Shown here: piece by piece, positions 5,285-14,320 of the stretch | Position numbering within the stretch: the stretch's first letter is position 1 | Layout: every line of letters begins with the position of its first letter | Virus record (IMG/VR): IMGVR_UViG_3300014497_000013 | Span: 1 to 42,988 of that record | DNA from: a virus | Direction: 5' to 3' (one strand) | DNA length: 42,988 bases | Notes under the pieces: generated by a model | Databases searched by the model: none | The model's input: only the letters and a program-made list of their open reading frames with translations | What the model was told of the DNA's origin: nothing | Program-made: the position numbers and the translations under genes

Positions 5285-8200
5285 ATGTCAAAAATATCCC
5301 AAAATACAATCAACGCAATTCAGGACGTACCACTTTCATCGGCGTTCAGAGGTTTTGTGGAACTTAAAAAAGCAGGTGCCGTACAAAAAGGTATATCGCC
5401 ATTTTCAGACGAAAAAACGGGAAGCTTTGTCGTTTCTGATGCAAAATCGATTTGGAAATGTTTCTCAACAGGAAAGTCAGGTAAAGATTTAATTTCCTTT
5501 ATCAGAGAAAAAGAAAATCTGGATTTTCGTGCTGCTATAATGAAAGCCGCTCAGGAGCTCAATATCATTGTTTCTTATGAAGAAGAAACCAAAGATGCAA
5601 AAGAAAAGCGTGAGAAAAACGAGATCCTGCAAACCATAGTCAATAAGACGAACAATTCGTACATCAAAAACTTCAAAAACCTAGCTTCAGAACATTGGGC
5701 AAAAGTCTACATGATACAGACCCGAGGTTTTAGTGAAGAAACTCTGGAGCATTTCGATATTGGTTTTGCTTTTGAAGGTAATCGCCTCACTCCAATTTTA
5801 AAAAATGAAGGTTTGCTTCAGGATGCTCTCGAGCTCGGCATCGTAAAACAAAATGAAAGCAACGAAGCCAATCATTATGATTTTTTTCGAGACAGAATAA
5901 TTTTTCCAGTTTATAATCACAGAGCCTTTCCGGTTGGGTTTTCCGGTAGGTTAAATCCTGAGAATTTGGACAAAAAAAGTCCAAAATATCTCAATTCAAT
6001 AGAATCGCCGATCTTCCATAAAAAAAATACACTCTACGGATTTAACCTGGCAAAAGAAGGTATTCGTTTTTTCGGATATGCCATTTTAGTAGAAGGTTCT
6101 ACAGATGTCATGAGAATGCATCAGGTTGGCTTCAACAATACCGTTGCGACGATGGGAACAGCTTTGTCTGCAGAACAGATTTCGCTTCTTAAAAAACAAA
6201 CCAATAAAGTAGTAATCTTCCGCGACAGCGACGAAAACGAAGCCGGTCAAAAAGCAGCGAAAAGAGATATCGAACTTCTTCTGAAAAACGGTCTTATGGT
6301 CGATATCATCGTTCCTGAAAATGTAGGTGAAGATCCCGACACTATCGGCCAGAAGATGGGAAAAGATTCTATTTCCTACATTTCTGCACTCATGCAGGAT
6401 GCCGTTATTTTTTTGATTAAAAATAAATATGCTGAGCTGACAAAAGATATTCTGCCCGATGCAAAAAAGAAAATCATTCTTACACCGCAAATCAAAAAGA
6501 ATTTCGTTGAATACATTGTGAAAAACATGATGCTCATCGAAACAAGTGTTGACCGAAATTTTTACATTAAATATATATCAGATTCTTACAAAGGCGATGT
6601 TTCGGAAAAAGACATCAATGATACCATCAAAGCTATTGAAGAAGATCAAAAAACAAAAAACGTAAAAACAAGCTGGGTAGACGAATATTCATTTGTGCTT
6701 CCGGAATATGTGACCTGTGAATTGAAAGACGTCTTGAAAGATATCAAAGAATACGGAATCTTCCAGAGTGACAACAGAATTTTTGCAAAAGTAGGTTCGA
6801 GCGAGCCGTATTATTTTAATGAAATTTCAAATTTCAATATCGAAATCGTACAGCACATGCAGGATGAAAAGTTTCCGATGAAACTAATCAAAGTATGTAA
6901 TATCCACGGCATTGAAAAGATTTTTGATGTAAAATCAGATCTGATCAATACTTTGCAGTCATTCAAAAATGTAGTTACCGCTTTCGGAAATTTCTTTTTT
7001 TCCGGTTCAGCCGCCAATCACGAGAATTTACTGAAATATCTTTTCGATAAAATGGGAAACGGCCGAAAGATAGACATTCTTGGCTGGCAACCGGAAGGCT
7101 TCTGGGTTTTTAACAACAAAGTCATTATTCCAGGTGTGCGAGAAGAAATTCTTAATAAAGAAGGACTTTTTAAATACGATGGTGAAAGCTATTATATTCC
7201 TTCCGCCAATAAGAACTATGAGAAAAACATGTTCGCTTTCGGTCCACAGAAGAAATTTAAATCGACACCTTCTGAAATATCCGCAGCTAATTATTTTAAT
7301 CAAGTTTACAAAGTGCACCGTGAGCATGCCATTACAGGAATGCTTTTTGGAGTTGCTTCTTTGTTTCAGGATATCGTGGTGCATTACACGGGCTTTTTTC
7401 CGATACTTTTTTACTTCGGTCCCGCATCTACAGGTAAAGATAATTTGGCAGAAGCTATTCAGTCACTTTTAGGCGTTCCACAGACCGCGATTCAGTTGGA
7501 AGGTGGAGCATCAACTATTAAAGCACAGATCAGGGAATTTTCGCAGTTCAACAATGGTATTTCTCAGCTTTCTGAATACAAAAGAGGAAATCCACAGCTT
7601 GACGGTGTTTTGAAAGGACTTTGGGACAGACGTGGTTACAAGCGTGGTTCCATAGAATCGAGAGTAGCGACCGATGAAATTCCGATTTTATCATCAACTA
7701 TCTTAACAGGAAACGACTATCCCGATGCTGAAGCTTTGATCACCCGTTGTTTGTGGGAAGAAATGAAAGTACAGGAATTTGACGAAGAAGCAAAAATAGA
7801 ATACAACAAACTAAAAGATGTCATCAAAAAAGGAATCTCCGGAATCTCTGATTATTTTATCAACAAAAGATCCTATTTCGAAGAAAACTTTCTGGAAACC
7901 TTCAGAAGCAATGTCAATCTTCTGAATGATCTCGATGCTTTCAAAGACACAACATCAAGAATTATTTCCAATCTATCGGTAATTCTCAGCATTTACAAAA
8001 TGTTTGAGAAAGAAAACTTCTTCCCATTCGGACAAAGTGAAATCATCAGACACTTTGCATCGATGGTCGATAACCAAAAAAGAAAACTGGCATCTGCATC
8101 ACCATTCATCAAATTCTGGGATTGCTTCATTATGTGTATGAGAGGTAATGTGACCGATAGATTGATTGTGAATGTTGATATAAGAATCGACGGTGCAACG

Positions 8201-8566
8201 TTGCTTTTCAATTTTAAAACTGCTTTTATGAAGATCCAGAGAATGTGGATCGCTCAATATAGCGAAGCCGCTCCGGATCAGCGGAAGATGAAGGAGATAT
8301 TAAAAGAAGATTCTTCATTCATTGCTGAAGGTGTGAAAGCCCGGGTAGATAAAACAGGAACGCCAACATCTGCATTTTCTGTTGATCTTTCAAAATTAGG
8401 AGCAATACACGGCGATTTGATGCATCAGGTAAATGTACAGCTGAATCAGGACACTTTGTTTGGCGATGGTAATAAAGATAAAGCAAATAAAAACGAAGAA
8501 AAAGACCATACACTTTTTGATGACGAGGAAGAAGATGATGATTTGGTGCCTTTCGCCGCTCGTTAA
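5285..8566 (+). CDS. Large phage primase-ATPase (CHC2-like, Toprim, P-loop)
   Basis: The product has 1093 residues from the ATG at 5285; a TTG 12 nt upstream is an alternative. It opens with a CHC2-type primase zinc-finger fold (about residues 18-75), but the metal ligands are largely lost: SPFSDEKTGSF and KCFSTG stand where CPFHNEKTPSF and CFGCG are normal. A Toprim domain follows, with EGSTD near residue 268 and FRDSDE near 313, the catalytic acidic motifs. A C-terminal ATPase region has a Walker A-like GPASTGKD near residue 713. It should prime and unwind phage DNA. The acidic end DDEEEDDD precedes the candidate origin. The single long protein replaces separate primase and helicase genes. 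Confidence 0.88.
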   Translation: MSKISQNTINAIQDVPLSSAFRGFVELKKAGAVQKGISPFSDEKTGSFVVSDAKSIWKCFSTGKSGKDLISFIREKENLDFRAAIMKAAQELNIIVSYEEETKDAKEKREKNEILQTIVNKTNNSYIKNFKNLASEHWAKVYMIQTRGFSEETLEHFDIGFAFEGNRLTPILKNEGLLQDALELGIVKQNESNEANHYDFFRDRIIFPVYNHRAFPVGFSGRLNPENLDKKSPKYLNSIESPIFHKKNTLYGFNLAKEGIRFFGYAILVEGSTDVMRMHQVGFNNTVATMGTALSAEQISLLKKQTNKVVIFRDSDENEAGQKAAKRDIELLLKNGLMVDIIVPENVGEDPDTIGQKMGKDSISYISALMQDAVIFLIKNKYAELTKDILPDAKKKIILTPQIKKNFVEYIVKNMMLIETSVDRNFYIKYISDSYKGDVSEKDINDTIKAIEEDQKTKNVKTSWVDEYSFVLPEYVTCELKDVLKDIKEYGIFQSDNRIFAKVGSSEPYYFNEISNFNIEIVQHMQDEKFPMKLIKVCNIHGIEKIFDVKSDLINTLQSFKNVVTAFGNFFFSGSAANHENLLKYLFDKMGNGRKIDILGWQPEGFWVFNNKVIIPGVREEILNKEGLFKYDGESYYIPSANKNYEKNMFAFGPQKKFKSTPSEISAANYFNQVYKVHREHAITGMLFGVASLFQDIVVHYTGFFPILFYFGPASTGKDNLAEAIQSLLGVPQTAIQLEGGASTIKAQIREFSQFNNGISQLSEYKRGNPQLDGVLKGLWDRRGYKRGSIESRVATDEIPILSSTILTGNDYPDAEALITRCLWEEMKVQEFDEEAKIEYNKLKDVIKKGISGISDYFINKRSYFEENFLETFRSNVNLLNDLDAFKDTTSRIISNLSVILSIYKMFEKENFFPFGQSEIIRHFASMVDNQKRKLASASPFIKFWDCFIMCMRGNVTDRLIVNVDIRIDGATLLFNFKTAFMKIQRMWIAQYSEAAPDQRKMKEILKEDSSFIAEGVKARVDKTGTPTSAFSVDLSKLGAIHGDLMHQVNVQLNQDTLFGDGNKDKANKNEEKDHTLFDDEEEDDDLVPFAAR

Positions 8567-8620
8567 AGCATTTTTTTTTAAAGCCTTTAAGATAAAAAAC
8601 GCTGACAACCCTATTTTTTT

Positions 8621-8852
8621 TCGTCTACAATTTCTACAAGGGTTTAAAGTATTATAAATAAAGGATTTAGTATGTAGAAGTAGTTGTAGAAATTGTAGAA
8701 AGTTGTAGAAACTTAAAAATATATTTCTACAAATTTCTACAAACATAAAATAGAATATAAATTTTCAATACTGTAAAGTACTGTAAATAAAGGTTTTTAA
8801 GTGTTTGTAGAAAATGTAGAAAATGTAGACGAAGATTTTACCACTTGTAGAA
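8621..8852. repeat. TGTAGA repeat cluster, candidate replication origin
   Basis: The 312-nt gap after the primase gene holds no gene but at least 12 copies of TGTAGA or its complement TCTACA. Forward copies start at 8673, 8685, 8694, 8704, 8806, 8815, 8824 and 8846; reverse copies at 8624, 8633, 8726 and 8736. Neighbouring copies are mostly 9 to 12 nt apart, about one helix turn. A second element, TAAATAAAGG followed by a T-rich stretch, occurs at about 8655 and 8785. Very AT-rich DNA with phased repeats beside the primase gene fits an iteron-type origin. Confidence 0.6.
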
Positions 8853-8878
8853 TAAAAACAATTTAAAATTTAAAATAC

Positions 8879-9166
8879 ATGAGTAAATTAAAACTAAAAG
8901 ACAGTGAAGGCTATCCATTAACTGTAGAACAATTTAGAGGGTCTGAAGAAAGATGTGTCATGCTTCACATCGAAGACAAATTTTATCCTGCATTTGAAAA
9001 AGCTGCTTATAGAGCATACGTTCGGTTTATCAGAGTTGATCAGTGTGAAAAATCTGATAATCCTGCTGGAGAAACAAAATTTTACACAAGACACCTTCTT
9101 GAAAGAGATCTATTCAGATTAGGAAGGTACTTCGAAGAGGAAAAATTCAAAATGAAATTAACCTAA
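8879..9166 (+). CDS. Protein of unknown function
   Basis: The 95-residue product has no recognisable domain. It is soluble, with balanced charge and two isolated Cys. It is the first gene after the candidate origin and leads a run of four small genes with gaps of 2 to 3 nt or small overlaps, so it is probably the head of an operon. The leader is the AT-rich type seen at several phage genes here. Confidence 0.65.
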   Translation: MSKLKLKDSEGYPLTVEQFRGSEERCVMLHIEDKFYPAFEKAAYRAYVRFIRVDQCEKSDNPAGETKFYTRHLLERDLFRLGRYFEEEKFKMKLT

Positions 9167-9168
9167 CA

Positions 9169-9543
9169 ATGTTCCCAAAACACAACATCCTTCCCGCAGA
9201 CGGCGATCATCCGCTATTTAAAGAGGCAGAGCAAAAAGGAATTGGTTTTTCGCCTTTGCCTTTCTGTGAGTTTTTCCAAGGCATGGAAGTGCTAGAACTT
9301 TATGGTGAAGAAACGGTGCAGTATGTTTTCGGCGTGTATGCGTGCGGTCGTTTGGTTGGTGCGCTGTATTTTGGAGATTTGTATAATGATAAAAATATAG
9401 CACAAATCAAGAAACATTACCTACCGAAAACATGGGATGAGATTGATGAATATGTACAGACAAAAGTGGGTGTAAAATACAAAAAAATGCATCCAAGCCA
9501 GTACGCTTTTGTTTTCGAAAAAGTTTTAAAAAAAATAGAATAA
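9169..9543 (+). CDS. Protein of unknown function
   Basis: The 124-residue product is soluble, with a central beta-rich part (VQYVFGVYACGRLVGALYFG) and a helical end. It starts 2 nt after the previous stop. I do not recognise the family; position suggests an accessory protein expressed with the middle genes. Confidence 0.65.
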   Translation: MFPKHNILPADGDHPLFKEAEQKGIGFSPLPFCEFFQGMEVLELYGEETVQYVFGVYACGRLVGALYFGDLYNDKNIAQIKKHYLPKTWDEIDEYVQTKVGVKYKKMHPSQYAFVFEKVLKKIE

Positions 9544-9546
9544 AAA

Positions 9547-9993
9547 ATGAAAAAATTAATATCAATGACAGATTTTGTGGAAAATCTTAGAGATGAAATG
9601 ACATCAAAAGGCGATTTAAATTTTAAAGAAACCAAAAATTATTTTGATAAAGTTTTCAATTACTCTGATTTCCTAAAACAGCCTTTAACGTTGGGAATGT
9701 TTGTACCAACGGATGAAAATGGAAATGTTTTCAACGAACCTAATTCCACAAATTGGCAAAACTTTACTGAATCAGGAAAATATAGAGATATTAAATTTCA
9801 AGAAGCAAAAGAAAAGGTTTTGTTTAAAGATGCAAACGTTAAACCTGTAGAAGATTATTATATTGTGAAAATAGGTAAAAGAGAGGTTTGGATTTCTTGG
9901 ACTCATCGAACAATTGAAGATGTTCAACACATAAATAGAGCTTATGAGATGGATTTCGAACTCACAGAATCAGCATTAAAAAATTTCTCATGA
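9547..9993 (+). CDS. Protein of unknown function
   Basis: The 148-residue product is soluble and has the Trp-containing segment REVWISWTHRTIEDVQHINR near the C-terminus, which may be a beta strand with a following helix. It overlaps the next gene by 4 nt (ATGA), typical of translational coupling. The family is not recognised. Confidence 0.65.
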   Translation: MKKLISMTDFVENLRDEMTSKGDLNFKETKNYFDKVFNYSDFLKQPLTLGMFVPTDENGNVFNEPNSTNWQNFTESGKYRDIKFQEAKEKVLFKDANVKPVEDYYIVKIGKREVWISWTHRTIEDVQHINRAYEMDFELTESALKNFS

Positions 9994-10454
9994 AACCATC
10001 GATAGAAATCCCCGTAAATCCAGCTGTAAAAAAATATCTGGAAATAAAATTAGGAAAAGAATATCATCTTTCAACAGATGATTGGTTTGGTATCATGATT
10101 TATAATTTCCTCATATACAAATCGAATAAAAATTTTAAAATAACTCCGAAAAGAATATCAGATAACCCTTCCTTTTTCACAGTTTTTATTTCAGAAAATC
10201 AAGCTGAAAAAAATGGGATATCGCTTACCGAAAAACAGGAGATTTCAATCAATAATATGGTAGAGAAAATCTTCAGGGAGGAAATGTATAATCTGGCGAT
10301 TTTAAATAAAACTCTATGTGAAATTGAGTATAGAGTTTCTATCAACTATTTTTTAGATTCTTTCGATATTACAGAAGATGATTTGTCATTCGACACGATC
10401 ATCAAAGATTTTGACCGGAAAAAGTTTACCATGATGGAAAAACTTTATTTATAA
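9990..10454 (+). CDS. Protein of unknown function
   Basis: The 154-residue product has the features of a small soluble alpha-beta protein, with no Cys pairs and no membrane segment. It closes the run of four small genes that separates replication from head genes. The 4-nt overlap with the gene before it indicates coupled translation. Confidence 0.65.
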   Translation: MKPSIEIPVNPAVKKYLEIKLGKEYHLSTDDWFGIMIYNFLIYKSNKNFKITPKRISDNPSFFTVFISENQAEKNGISLTEKQEISINNMVEKIFREEMYNLAILNKTLCEIEYRVSINYFLDSFDITEDDLSFDTIIKDFDRKKFTMMEKLYL

Positions 10455-10459
10455 ATTTT

Positions 10460-10490
10460 ACTTCGCCAAAAAATCCAAAAAATGCAAAAC
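10460..10490 (+). repeat. 31-nt leader repeat, copy 1
   Basis: These 31 nt, ending nine bases into the coding sequence (ATGCAAAAC), are identical to 20042-20072. Copy 1 carries the start of the gene at 10482. With two mismatches the similarity continues about nine more bases. An exact repeat across start sites of two unrelated-looking genes suggests a shared translation or regulatory element, or an old recombination point. Confidence 0.8.
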
Positions 10491-10982
10491 TTTACAAACA
10501 TACCAGAAAGTTTCTTTCGTGAGTTGAAAGGTATTTTAGTTTTCGATAAATCAAAGATCTCTTATATCGACAATCTGAAAAGTAAATTTCCTAATCCAGA
10601 AGATGCACTTTATAAATTCTGCGTCGTTCCAGGTGATGCTTCCCGAAGTATACCGACGGAAATAGTTGCAGCAAATATCTCTTATGCACCAGATATTACA
10701 ATGAGTCTTGTAGATCTTACTGTGCAAAATCGCGAACAATGGTACGAAGATCTTAATCGCTTCAATAAATTTGCTGTTATTCTCGTTTCCAATACGGAAA
10801 TGATGATGCTCGGAAACGATAAGTTTCCACTCAGCATTACAATAAACGATAACATGAGTGATGACGGTTCAGGAAGCGATTCTTTTTCGCTTCGAGTTTA
10901 CGGTGAAACGGTCATCGAGCCCAAAGTTTACAAAATAGTACCGAAATTCAAAGTCCTTTTCTTCATTCCAACAATCATATAG
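10482..10982 (+). CDS. Probable virion or head-assembly protein
   Basis: The 166-residue product has no signal or membrane segment and appears beta-rich. It lies directly before the prohead protease and shares its leader and first residues (MQN) with the connector-like gene at 20064. Position suggests a head-related structural or assembly protein; no domain is recognised. Confidence 0.6.
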   Translation: MQNFTNIPESFFRELKGILVFDKSKISYIDNLKSKFPNPEDALYKFCVVPGDASRSIPTEIVAANISYAPDITMSLVDLTVQNREQWYEDLNRFNKFAVILVSNTEMMMLGNDKFPLSITINDNMSDDGSGSDSFSLRVYGETVIEPKVYKIVPKFKVLFFIPTII

Positions 10983-11004
10983 TTTTGTCCGTGAAATCAA
11001 TACG

Positions 11005-11823
11005 ATGCACGGAATCAACCAATATCTGAACCAGCCAATGATGATAGATCAGACGTACTTAATGTCTGTTTTATCATCATTGGTTTTGGGTTTTAAGACC
11101 AATTCATTTGAAAGCTCAGAAAAGATCAATCAAAAATTTACTGAGCAGATCAATGCACACATGACGATGATGGTCAACAAAGGGGCAACTCAGTTTCCGG
11201 TTGTGATCAATATCATCGGGCCAATCATCAAATATTCTGATTGGTACTATACCGGAACGCAAACAATTCTAAACATCTGCAAACATCTGGAAATGGATGA
11301 AAGAGTTTCCGGGGTATTATTCAACATCGACTCCGGTGGCGGAATGGGTGACGGAACTCCAGAATTAGCAGATTTTATTTTTAATATGCAGACTCCAACC
11401 ATCGGTTATTCAAACGGAACTGTTTGTTCGGCTGCACTATATTTATTTGCAGCTTGCAAAAGAAAAGTAATGAGTCCGTATGCTAACAAAATCGGATCAA
11501 AAGGAGTTTACATTCCCTATTCCAATTACGAGGGTATTTTCACAAAGCTTGGTGCAGTAATTAAGGATATCTACGCTCCGGATTCTTCTCTTAAGAATTT
11601 TGCATGGAGACAAATGTCTGAAAACAACAATGATAAACCTTTTGAAGATTCAGCAAAAGAATTTAATGCAGTTTTCACGAATGACATTAAAAGGTTTTAC
11701 GGTGATCAACTGAAAGATGACGGTAAGTTTTTCGAAGGTGAAGTTTATTCTCCACAGCAGGCGTTAGAAATCGGTTTAGTTGACGAGCTCGCAAGTATTG
11801 ACACAGCATTAGAAATTTTTTAA
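11005..11823 (+). CDS. S49-type prohead protease
   Basis: The 272-residue product matches the S49 (SppA/SohB, lambda C-like) serine peptidase family. It has IDSGGGMGDGTPELAD at about residues 108-123, the nucleophile region TVCSAALYLFAA with Ser142, then GSKGVYIP, and Lys197 in DSSLKNF as the likely general base of a Ser-Lys dyad. It comes before a scaffold-like protein and the major capsid protein, the standard order for a maturation protease. The expected role is to cleave scaffold and capsid parts inside the prohead. Confidence 0.88.
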   Translation: MHGINQYLNQPMMIDQTYLMSVLSSLVLGFKTNSFESSEKINQKFTEQINAHMTMMVNKGATQFPVVINIIGPIIKYSDWYYTGTQTILNICKHLEMDERVSGVLFNIDSGGGMGDGTPELADFIFNMQTPTIGYSNGTVCSAALYLFAACKRKVMSPYANKIGSKGVYIPYSNYEGIFTKLGAVIKDIYAPDSSLKNFAWRQMSENNNDKPFEDSAKEFNAVFTNDIKRFYGDQLKDDGKFFEGEVYSPQQALEIGLVDELASIDTALEIF

Positions 11824-11826
11824 AAT

Positions 11827-12285
11827 ATGAAATATCCAAAATTCACAGCACTTTTAGGATTATCGACGTTGAGTTTCCATTCCACTTTTGGAATCGGAAA
11901 AAATCACATTCGATTAACCGAAGAAGAAGCTCAAAAAATTGAGGACCATCTTGCTGCCCAAAAGCCCGATGAAAGTACTCAGTTATCAGAACTGCAGACA
12001 AAGTTTGATACACTTCAAAACAATTATAACACTTTGAATGAATCAAATACTGCCATTACCACAGCTTTAGATTCAGCTTTAGCCTTAAATGATCTTAAAG
12101 GTGAATTGGGAGCAACAGCTACTACCGACGAAGCAATCGCTTTGCTCGGAACAAAATGTCAGGAATATGGAAGTTCTGGTAACAGACATTCTTTTCCTAA
12201 TAACGATGGAAACACACCGCCTGAAAATGGTCTTATCAACGGTGTTGTAGATATGAATGATGCTCACAATCAAATCGAATACTAA
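11827..12285 (+). CDS. Scaffold-like protein
   Basis: The 152-residue product lies between protease and major capsid gene, 3 nt after the first and overlapping the start of the second by 1 nt. Its middle (about residues 30-75) is a predicted coiled coil, and the C-terminal third is polar and probably disordered. This build and place fit an internal scaffold that guides capsid assembly and is cut by the protease. The assignment rests on context and composition, not on sequence identity. Confidence 0.65.
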   Translation: MKYPKFTALLGLSTLSFHSTFGIGKNHIRLTEEEAQKIEDHLAAQKPDESTQLSELQTKFDTLQNNYNTLNESNTAITTALDSALALNDLKGELGATATTDEAIALLGTKCQEYGSSGNRHSFPNNDGNTPPENGLINGVVDMNDAHNQIEY

Positions 12286-13301
12286 TGGCAGCTAGAAATA
12301 ATATCAATTTAGACGCAATCAAAAACGAAGTAATTCGTTACGGCGATGCAAATCCTACTGATTTACAGCGTGCAGTTTTGTCACCTGAAATCGTTTTAAA
12401 TAAACTGAATCCTACACCGCTGGGAAAAGTAAAAGGAAAATGGACTTTTCCGTCGATCTTAATCGGTCACGTTGTTCAGAATTTCTCTGATAAATGGACG
12501 CCGTACGGAATGGCTCAATTCGTAGCGAAAGTGGCGAAAAATTTCCATATGAAGATGAACTTCCCAATCTTCCCATATGACGTATATGGAACATGGATTG
12601 AAAAAATGTATGAGGAAGATAAAAAACCTAATGAAATGCCGATCTCAAAATATATCATGGATACTGTTTTGCCTCCGGCTATCATCAATGATTTAAGTAT
12701 TCTTTCGGTAAATGGGGTTTATGATGCGACACAGGTTGGAAGCACAACACCAACTTTCGGAAAAGCGATGAACGGTATTAATAAGATTGTTTCCGATATG
12801 GTTACTAATCTTACAGACCCCGTTTTCAAAATACCGACTGATGCCGCAGATAATATCGTTGACCGCGTTACTGCATTTGAAATGGCACTTCCACAACATG
12901 TAAAAGTAGATTTTATTGTCTTATCACTTTCAGAATTTAACCAGTATGTTTCCTTAAGAGAAACTCCTTCCGATAAGTATATTGATTTTAATGACCCAAC
13001 CAAAGGGAAAACTAAATTTGGTAGAACAATCATCGGAATTCCTGGCAGAACTGAAGGAGAAATCATTGCTTGGGTTAGTGGAAACTTCTTCCGCCTTTAT
13101 GACAGAAAAGATAATCCTGCAACTATTGACGATGTTCAAGTACAGGACTATATGGTTAAAATCTTCGCTCAGTGGCATTTGGGTTATGATTTCGCTGTAA
13201 ATCAATATGTTTTTGTAGAAACGCAGGACGCTGATGACGAAAGAGGTTTGAATAATGCCGAACAAAACGGACTTTATTTCCCAGGTGAAACATTTGCTTA
13301 A
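12285..13301 (+). CDS. Major capsid protein
   Basis: The 338-residue product directly follows protease and scaffold-like genes, has the size of an HK97-fold major capsid protein, and carries no signal or membrane segment. The sequence is long-range mixed alpha-beta with a helical part around residues 70-110 and beta-rich stretches near 210-310 (for example GRTIIGIPGR). I infer the HK97 fold from context and size. The gene is one of the better-balanced coding sequences of the window, as expected for a highly expressed protein. Confidence 0.82.
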   Translation: MAARNNINLDAIKNEVIRYGDANPTDLQRAVLSPEIVLNKLNPTPLGKVKGKWTFPSILIGHVVQNFSDKWTPYGMAQFVAKVAKNFHMKMNFPIFPYDVYGTWIEKMYEEDKKPNEMPISKYIMDTVLPPAIINDLSILSVNGVYDATQVGSTTPTFGKAMNGINKIVSDMVTNLTDPVFKIPTDAADNIVDRVTAFEMALPQHVKVDFIVLSLSEFNQYVSLRETPSDKYIDFNDPTKGKTKFGRTIIGIPGRTEGEIIAWVSGNFFRLYDRKDNPATIDDVQVQDYMVKIFAQWHLGYDFAVNQYVFVETQDADDERGLNNAEQNGLYFPGETFA

Positions 13302-13313
13302 AAATTAAATTTT

Positions 13314-13736
13314 ATGTCAGGTAAAAATAACAAAGAAGCTACTCCTCTAACTGAGGAGCAGCTTTCACAAAAAGACGCTGAGCTTAACGAAAAAGAAACC
13401 AATCTTAAAAAGTTGGAAGAATCTCTTTCACAAAAAGAAATTGCTTTAACTGAAAAAGAAGAAGCATTACTTCTTAGAGAAACTGAGCTTAACGAAAAAG
13501 AAACCAATCTTAACGAATTGGAAGAATCTCTTTTAAAAACGGAAACTTCAGAAGCAACTCCGGAACCGGAGCCAGGTCTTGATTTTAAGATTGATAAGGA
13601 GAAATTTAAATTCAAAGATTCTTCACCAAAGAATTTTAGAATTGGCGGTAAAGTTTTATCGCAGGAAGAAATCGTAAAAGACAAAGCTCTTTTGCAAAAA
13701 TTAATTAAAGGATCTCACATCGAAAAAATTAAGTAA
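13314..13736 (+). CDS. Coiled-coil protein with internal 35-residue repeat
   Basis: The 140-residue product starts with a long coiled coil (about residues 14-82) made of near-heptad repeats such as LNEKETNLKKLEESL, which returns as LNEKETNLNELEESL 35 residues (five heptads) later. After a Pro- and Glu-rich hinge, the last 55 residues are a compact basic part (FRIGGKVLSQEEIVKDKALL). It follows the capsid gene by 12 nt. A head decoration, head fibre or late scaffold role is possible; the family is not recognised. Confidence 0.65.
   Translation: MSGKNNKEATPLTEEQLSQKDAELNEKETNLKKLEESLSQKEIALTEKEEALLLRETELNEKETNLNELEESLLKTETSEATPEPEPGLDFKIDKEKFKFKDSSPKNFRIGGKVLSQEEIVKDKALLQKLIKGSHIEKIK
13380..13544. 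repeat. Imperfect direct repeat inside the coiled-coil gene
   Basis: The block beginning at 13380 recurs 105 nt later at 13485. It is identical over about 29 nt and continues with few differences to about 60 nt, corresponding to exactly 35 residues. This looks like internal duplication of five heptads. Confidence 0.75.
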
Positions 13737-13739
13737 ACT

Positions 13740-14318
13740 ATGCCAGACGAAGTATTAGACCCATGCTTTGGGGATGATTTAGCTGTAGAAAACATCAATC
13801 ATTGCCCAAATGATGAAGTAGTAGCTGGGATGGCTACCAAACTTTATTACATTTTAGAACCGCATTTAGCAACTTATACTAAGCCTCCAAAGACTGGTAC
13901 ATATGAAGCTAAAGCAACGATTCCCAACACAGGATTAGTTCCAGTTACGGGAAAAGGTTGGAAAAAAATTGATGTTTTGGTCAACAAAAATCAATTACAA
14001 AACCTATCTGTAGGAAGTAGAGGAATTAAAAAACTGAAAGGGCAGATTGATATCTTTATTCCTGGTTTCAGAAAAAAATTAGTTGGTTTTCAAAACACTC
14101 ATTTAAATACCAGACTCATTTTTGGAATGGCTGATTCTTCCGGTCAAATGTGGATTATAGGAAACAAAGACAATCCGTCTTTCTTCGAAAATCTTACGCT
14201 TGCTTCGGGTGACACAGATGAAGCAGAAGCTGGATTAACAGGTCAGATCATGGCAAATACTTCAATTTTTGCTTATGATGGTGATATGACAGTAATTGCA
14301 GATCCTACAACTCCGTAA
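13740..14318 (+). CDS. Structural protein, probable tail tube
   Basis: The 192-residue product is beta-rich, with the closing pattern FAYDGDMTVIADP often seen at the end of phage tail-tube or structural proteins of this size. It lies in the head-to-tail part of the genome and no other gene in the window is a better candidate for the tube. Its Cys residues near the N-terminus (CFGDD, HCPND) are unusual. It could instead be a head decoration protein. Confidence 0.55.
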   Translation: MPDEVLDPCFGDDLAVENINHCPNDEVVAGMATKLYYILEPHLATYTKPPKTGTYEAKATIPNTGLVPVTGKGWKKIDVLVNKNQLQNLSVGSRGIKKLKGQIDIFIPGFRKKLVGFQNTHLNTRLIFGMADSSGQMWIIGNKDNPSFFENLTLASGDTDEAEAGLTGQIMANTSIFAYDGDMTVIADPTTP

Positions 14319-14320
14319 TT

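Noticed and set aside
6086-6490. 134-residue minus-strand frame in the primase gene
   Set aside because: It lies wholly within the Toprim-coding part of a clear gene and has no recognisable features.
8396-8746. 116-residue minus-strand frame at the primase end
   Set aside because: It runs across the primase 3' end and into the repeat cluster, and is low-complexity, hydrophobic shadow sequence.
8621-8852. CRISPR-like array
   Set aside because: The repeated units are only 6 to 9 nt, lie in both orientations and have no constant spacers; an iteron-type cluster fits better. No cas genes are present.
13298-13684. 128-residue minus-strand frame
   Set aside because: It is the shadow of the repetitive coiled-coil gene on the other strand; its Ser/Leu repeats arise from the Glu/Lys codons of that gene.
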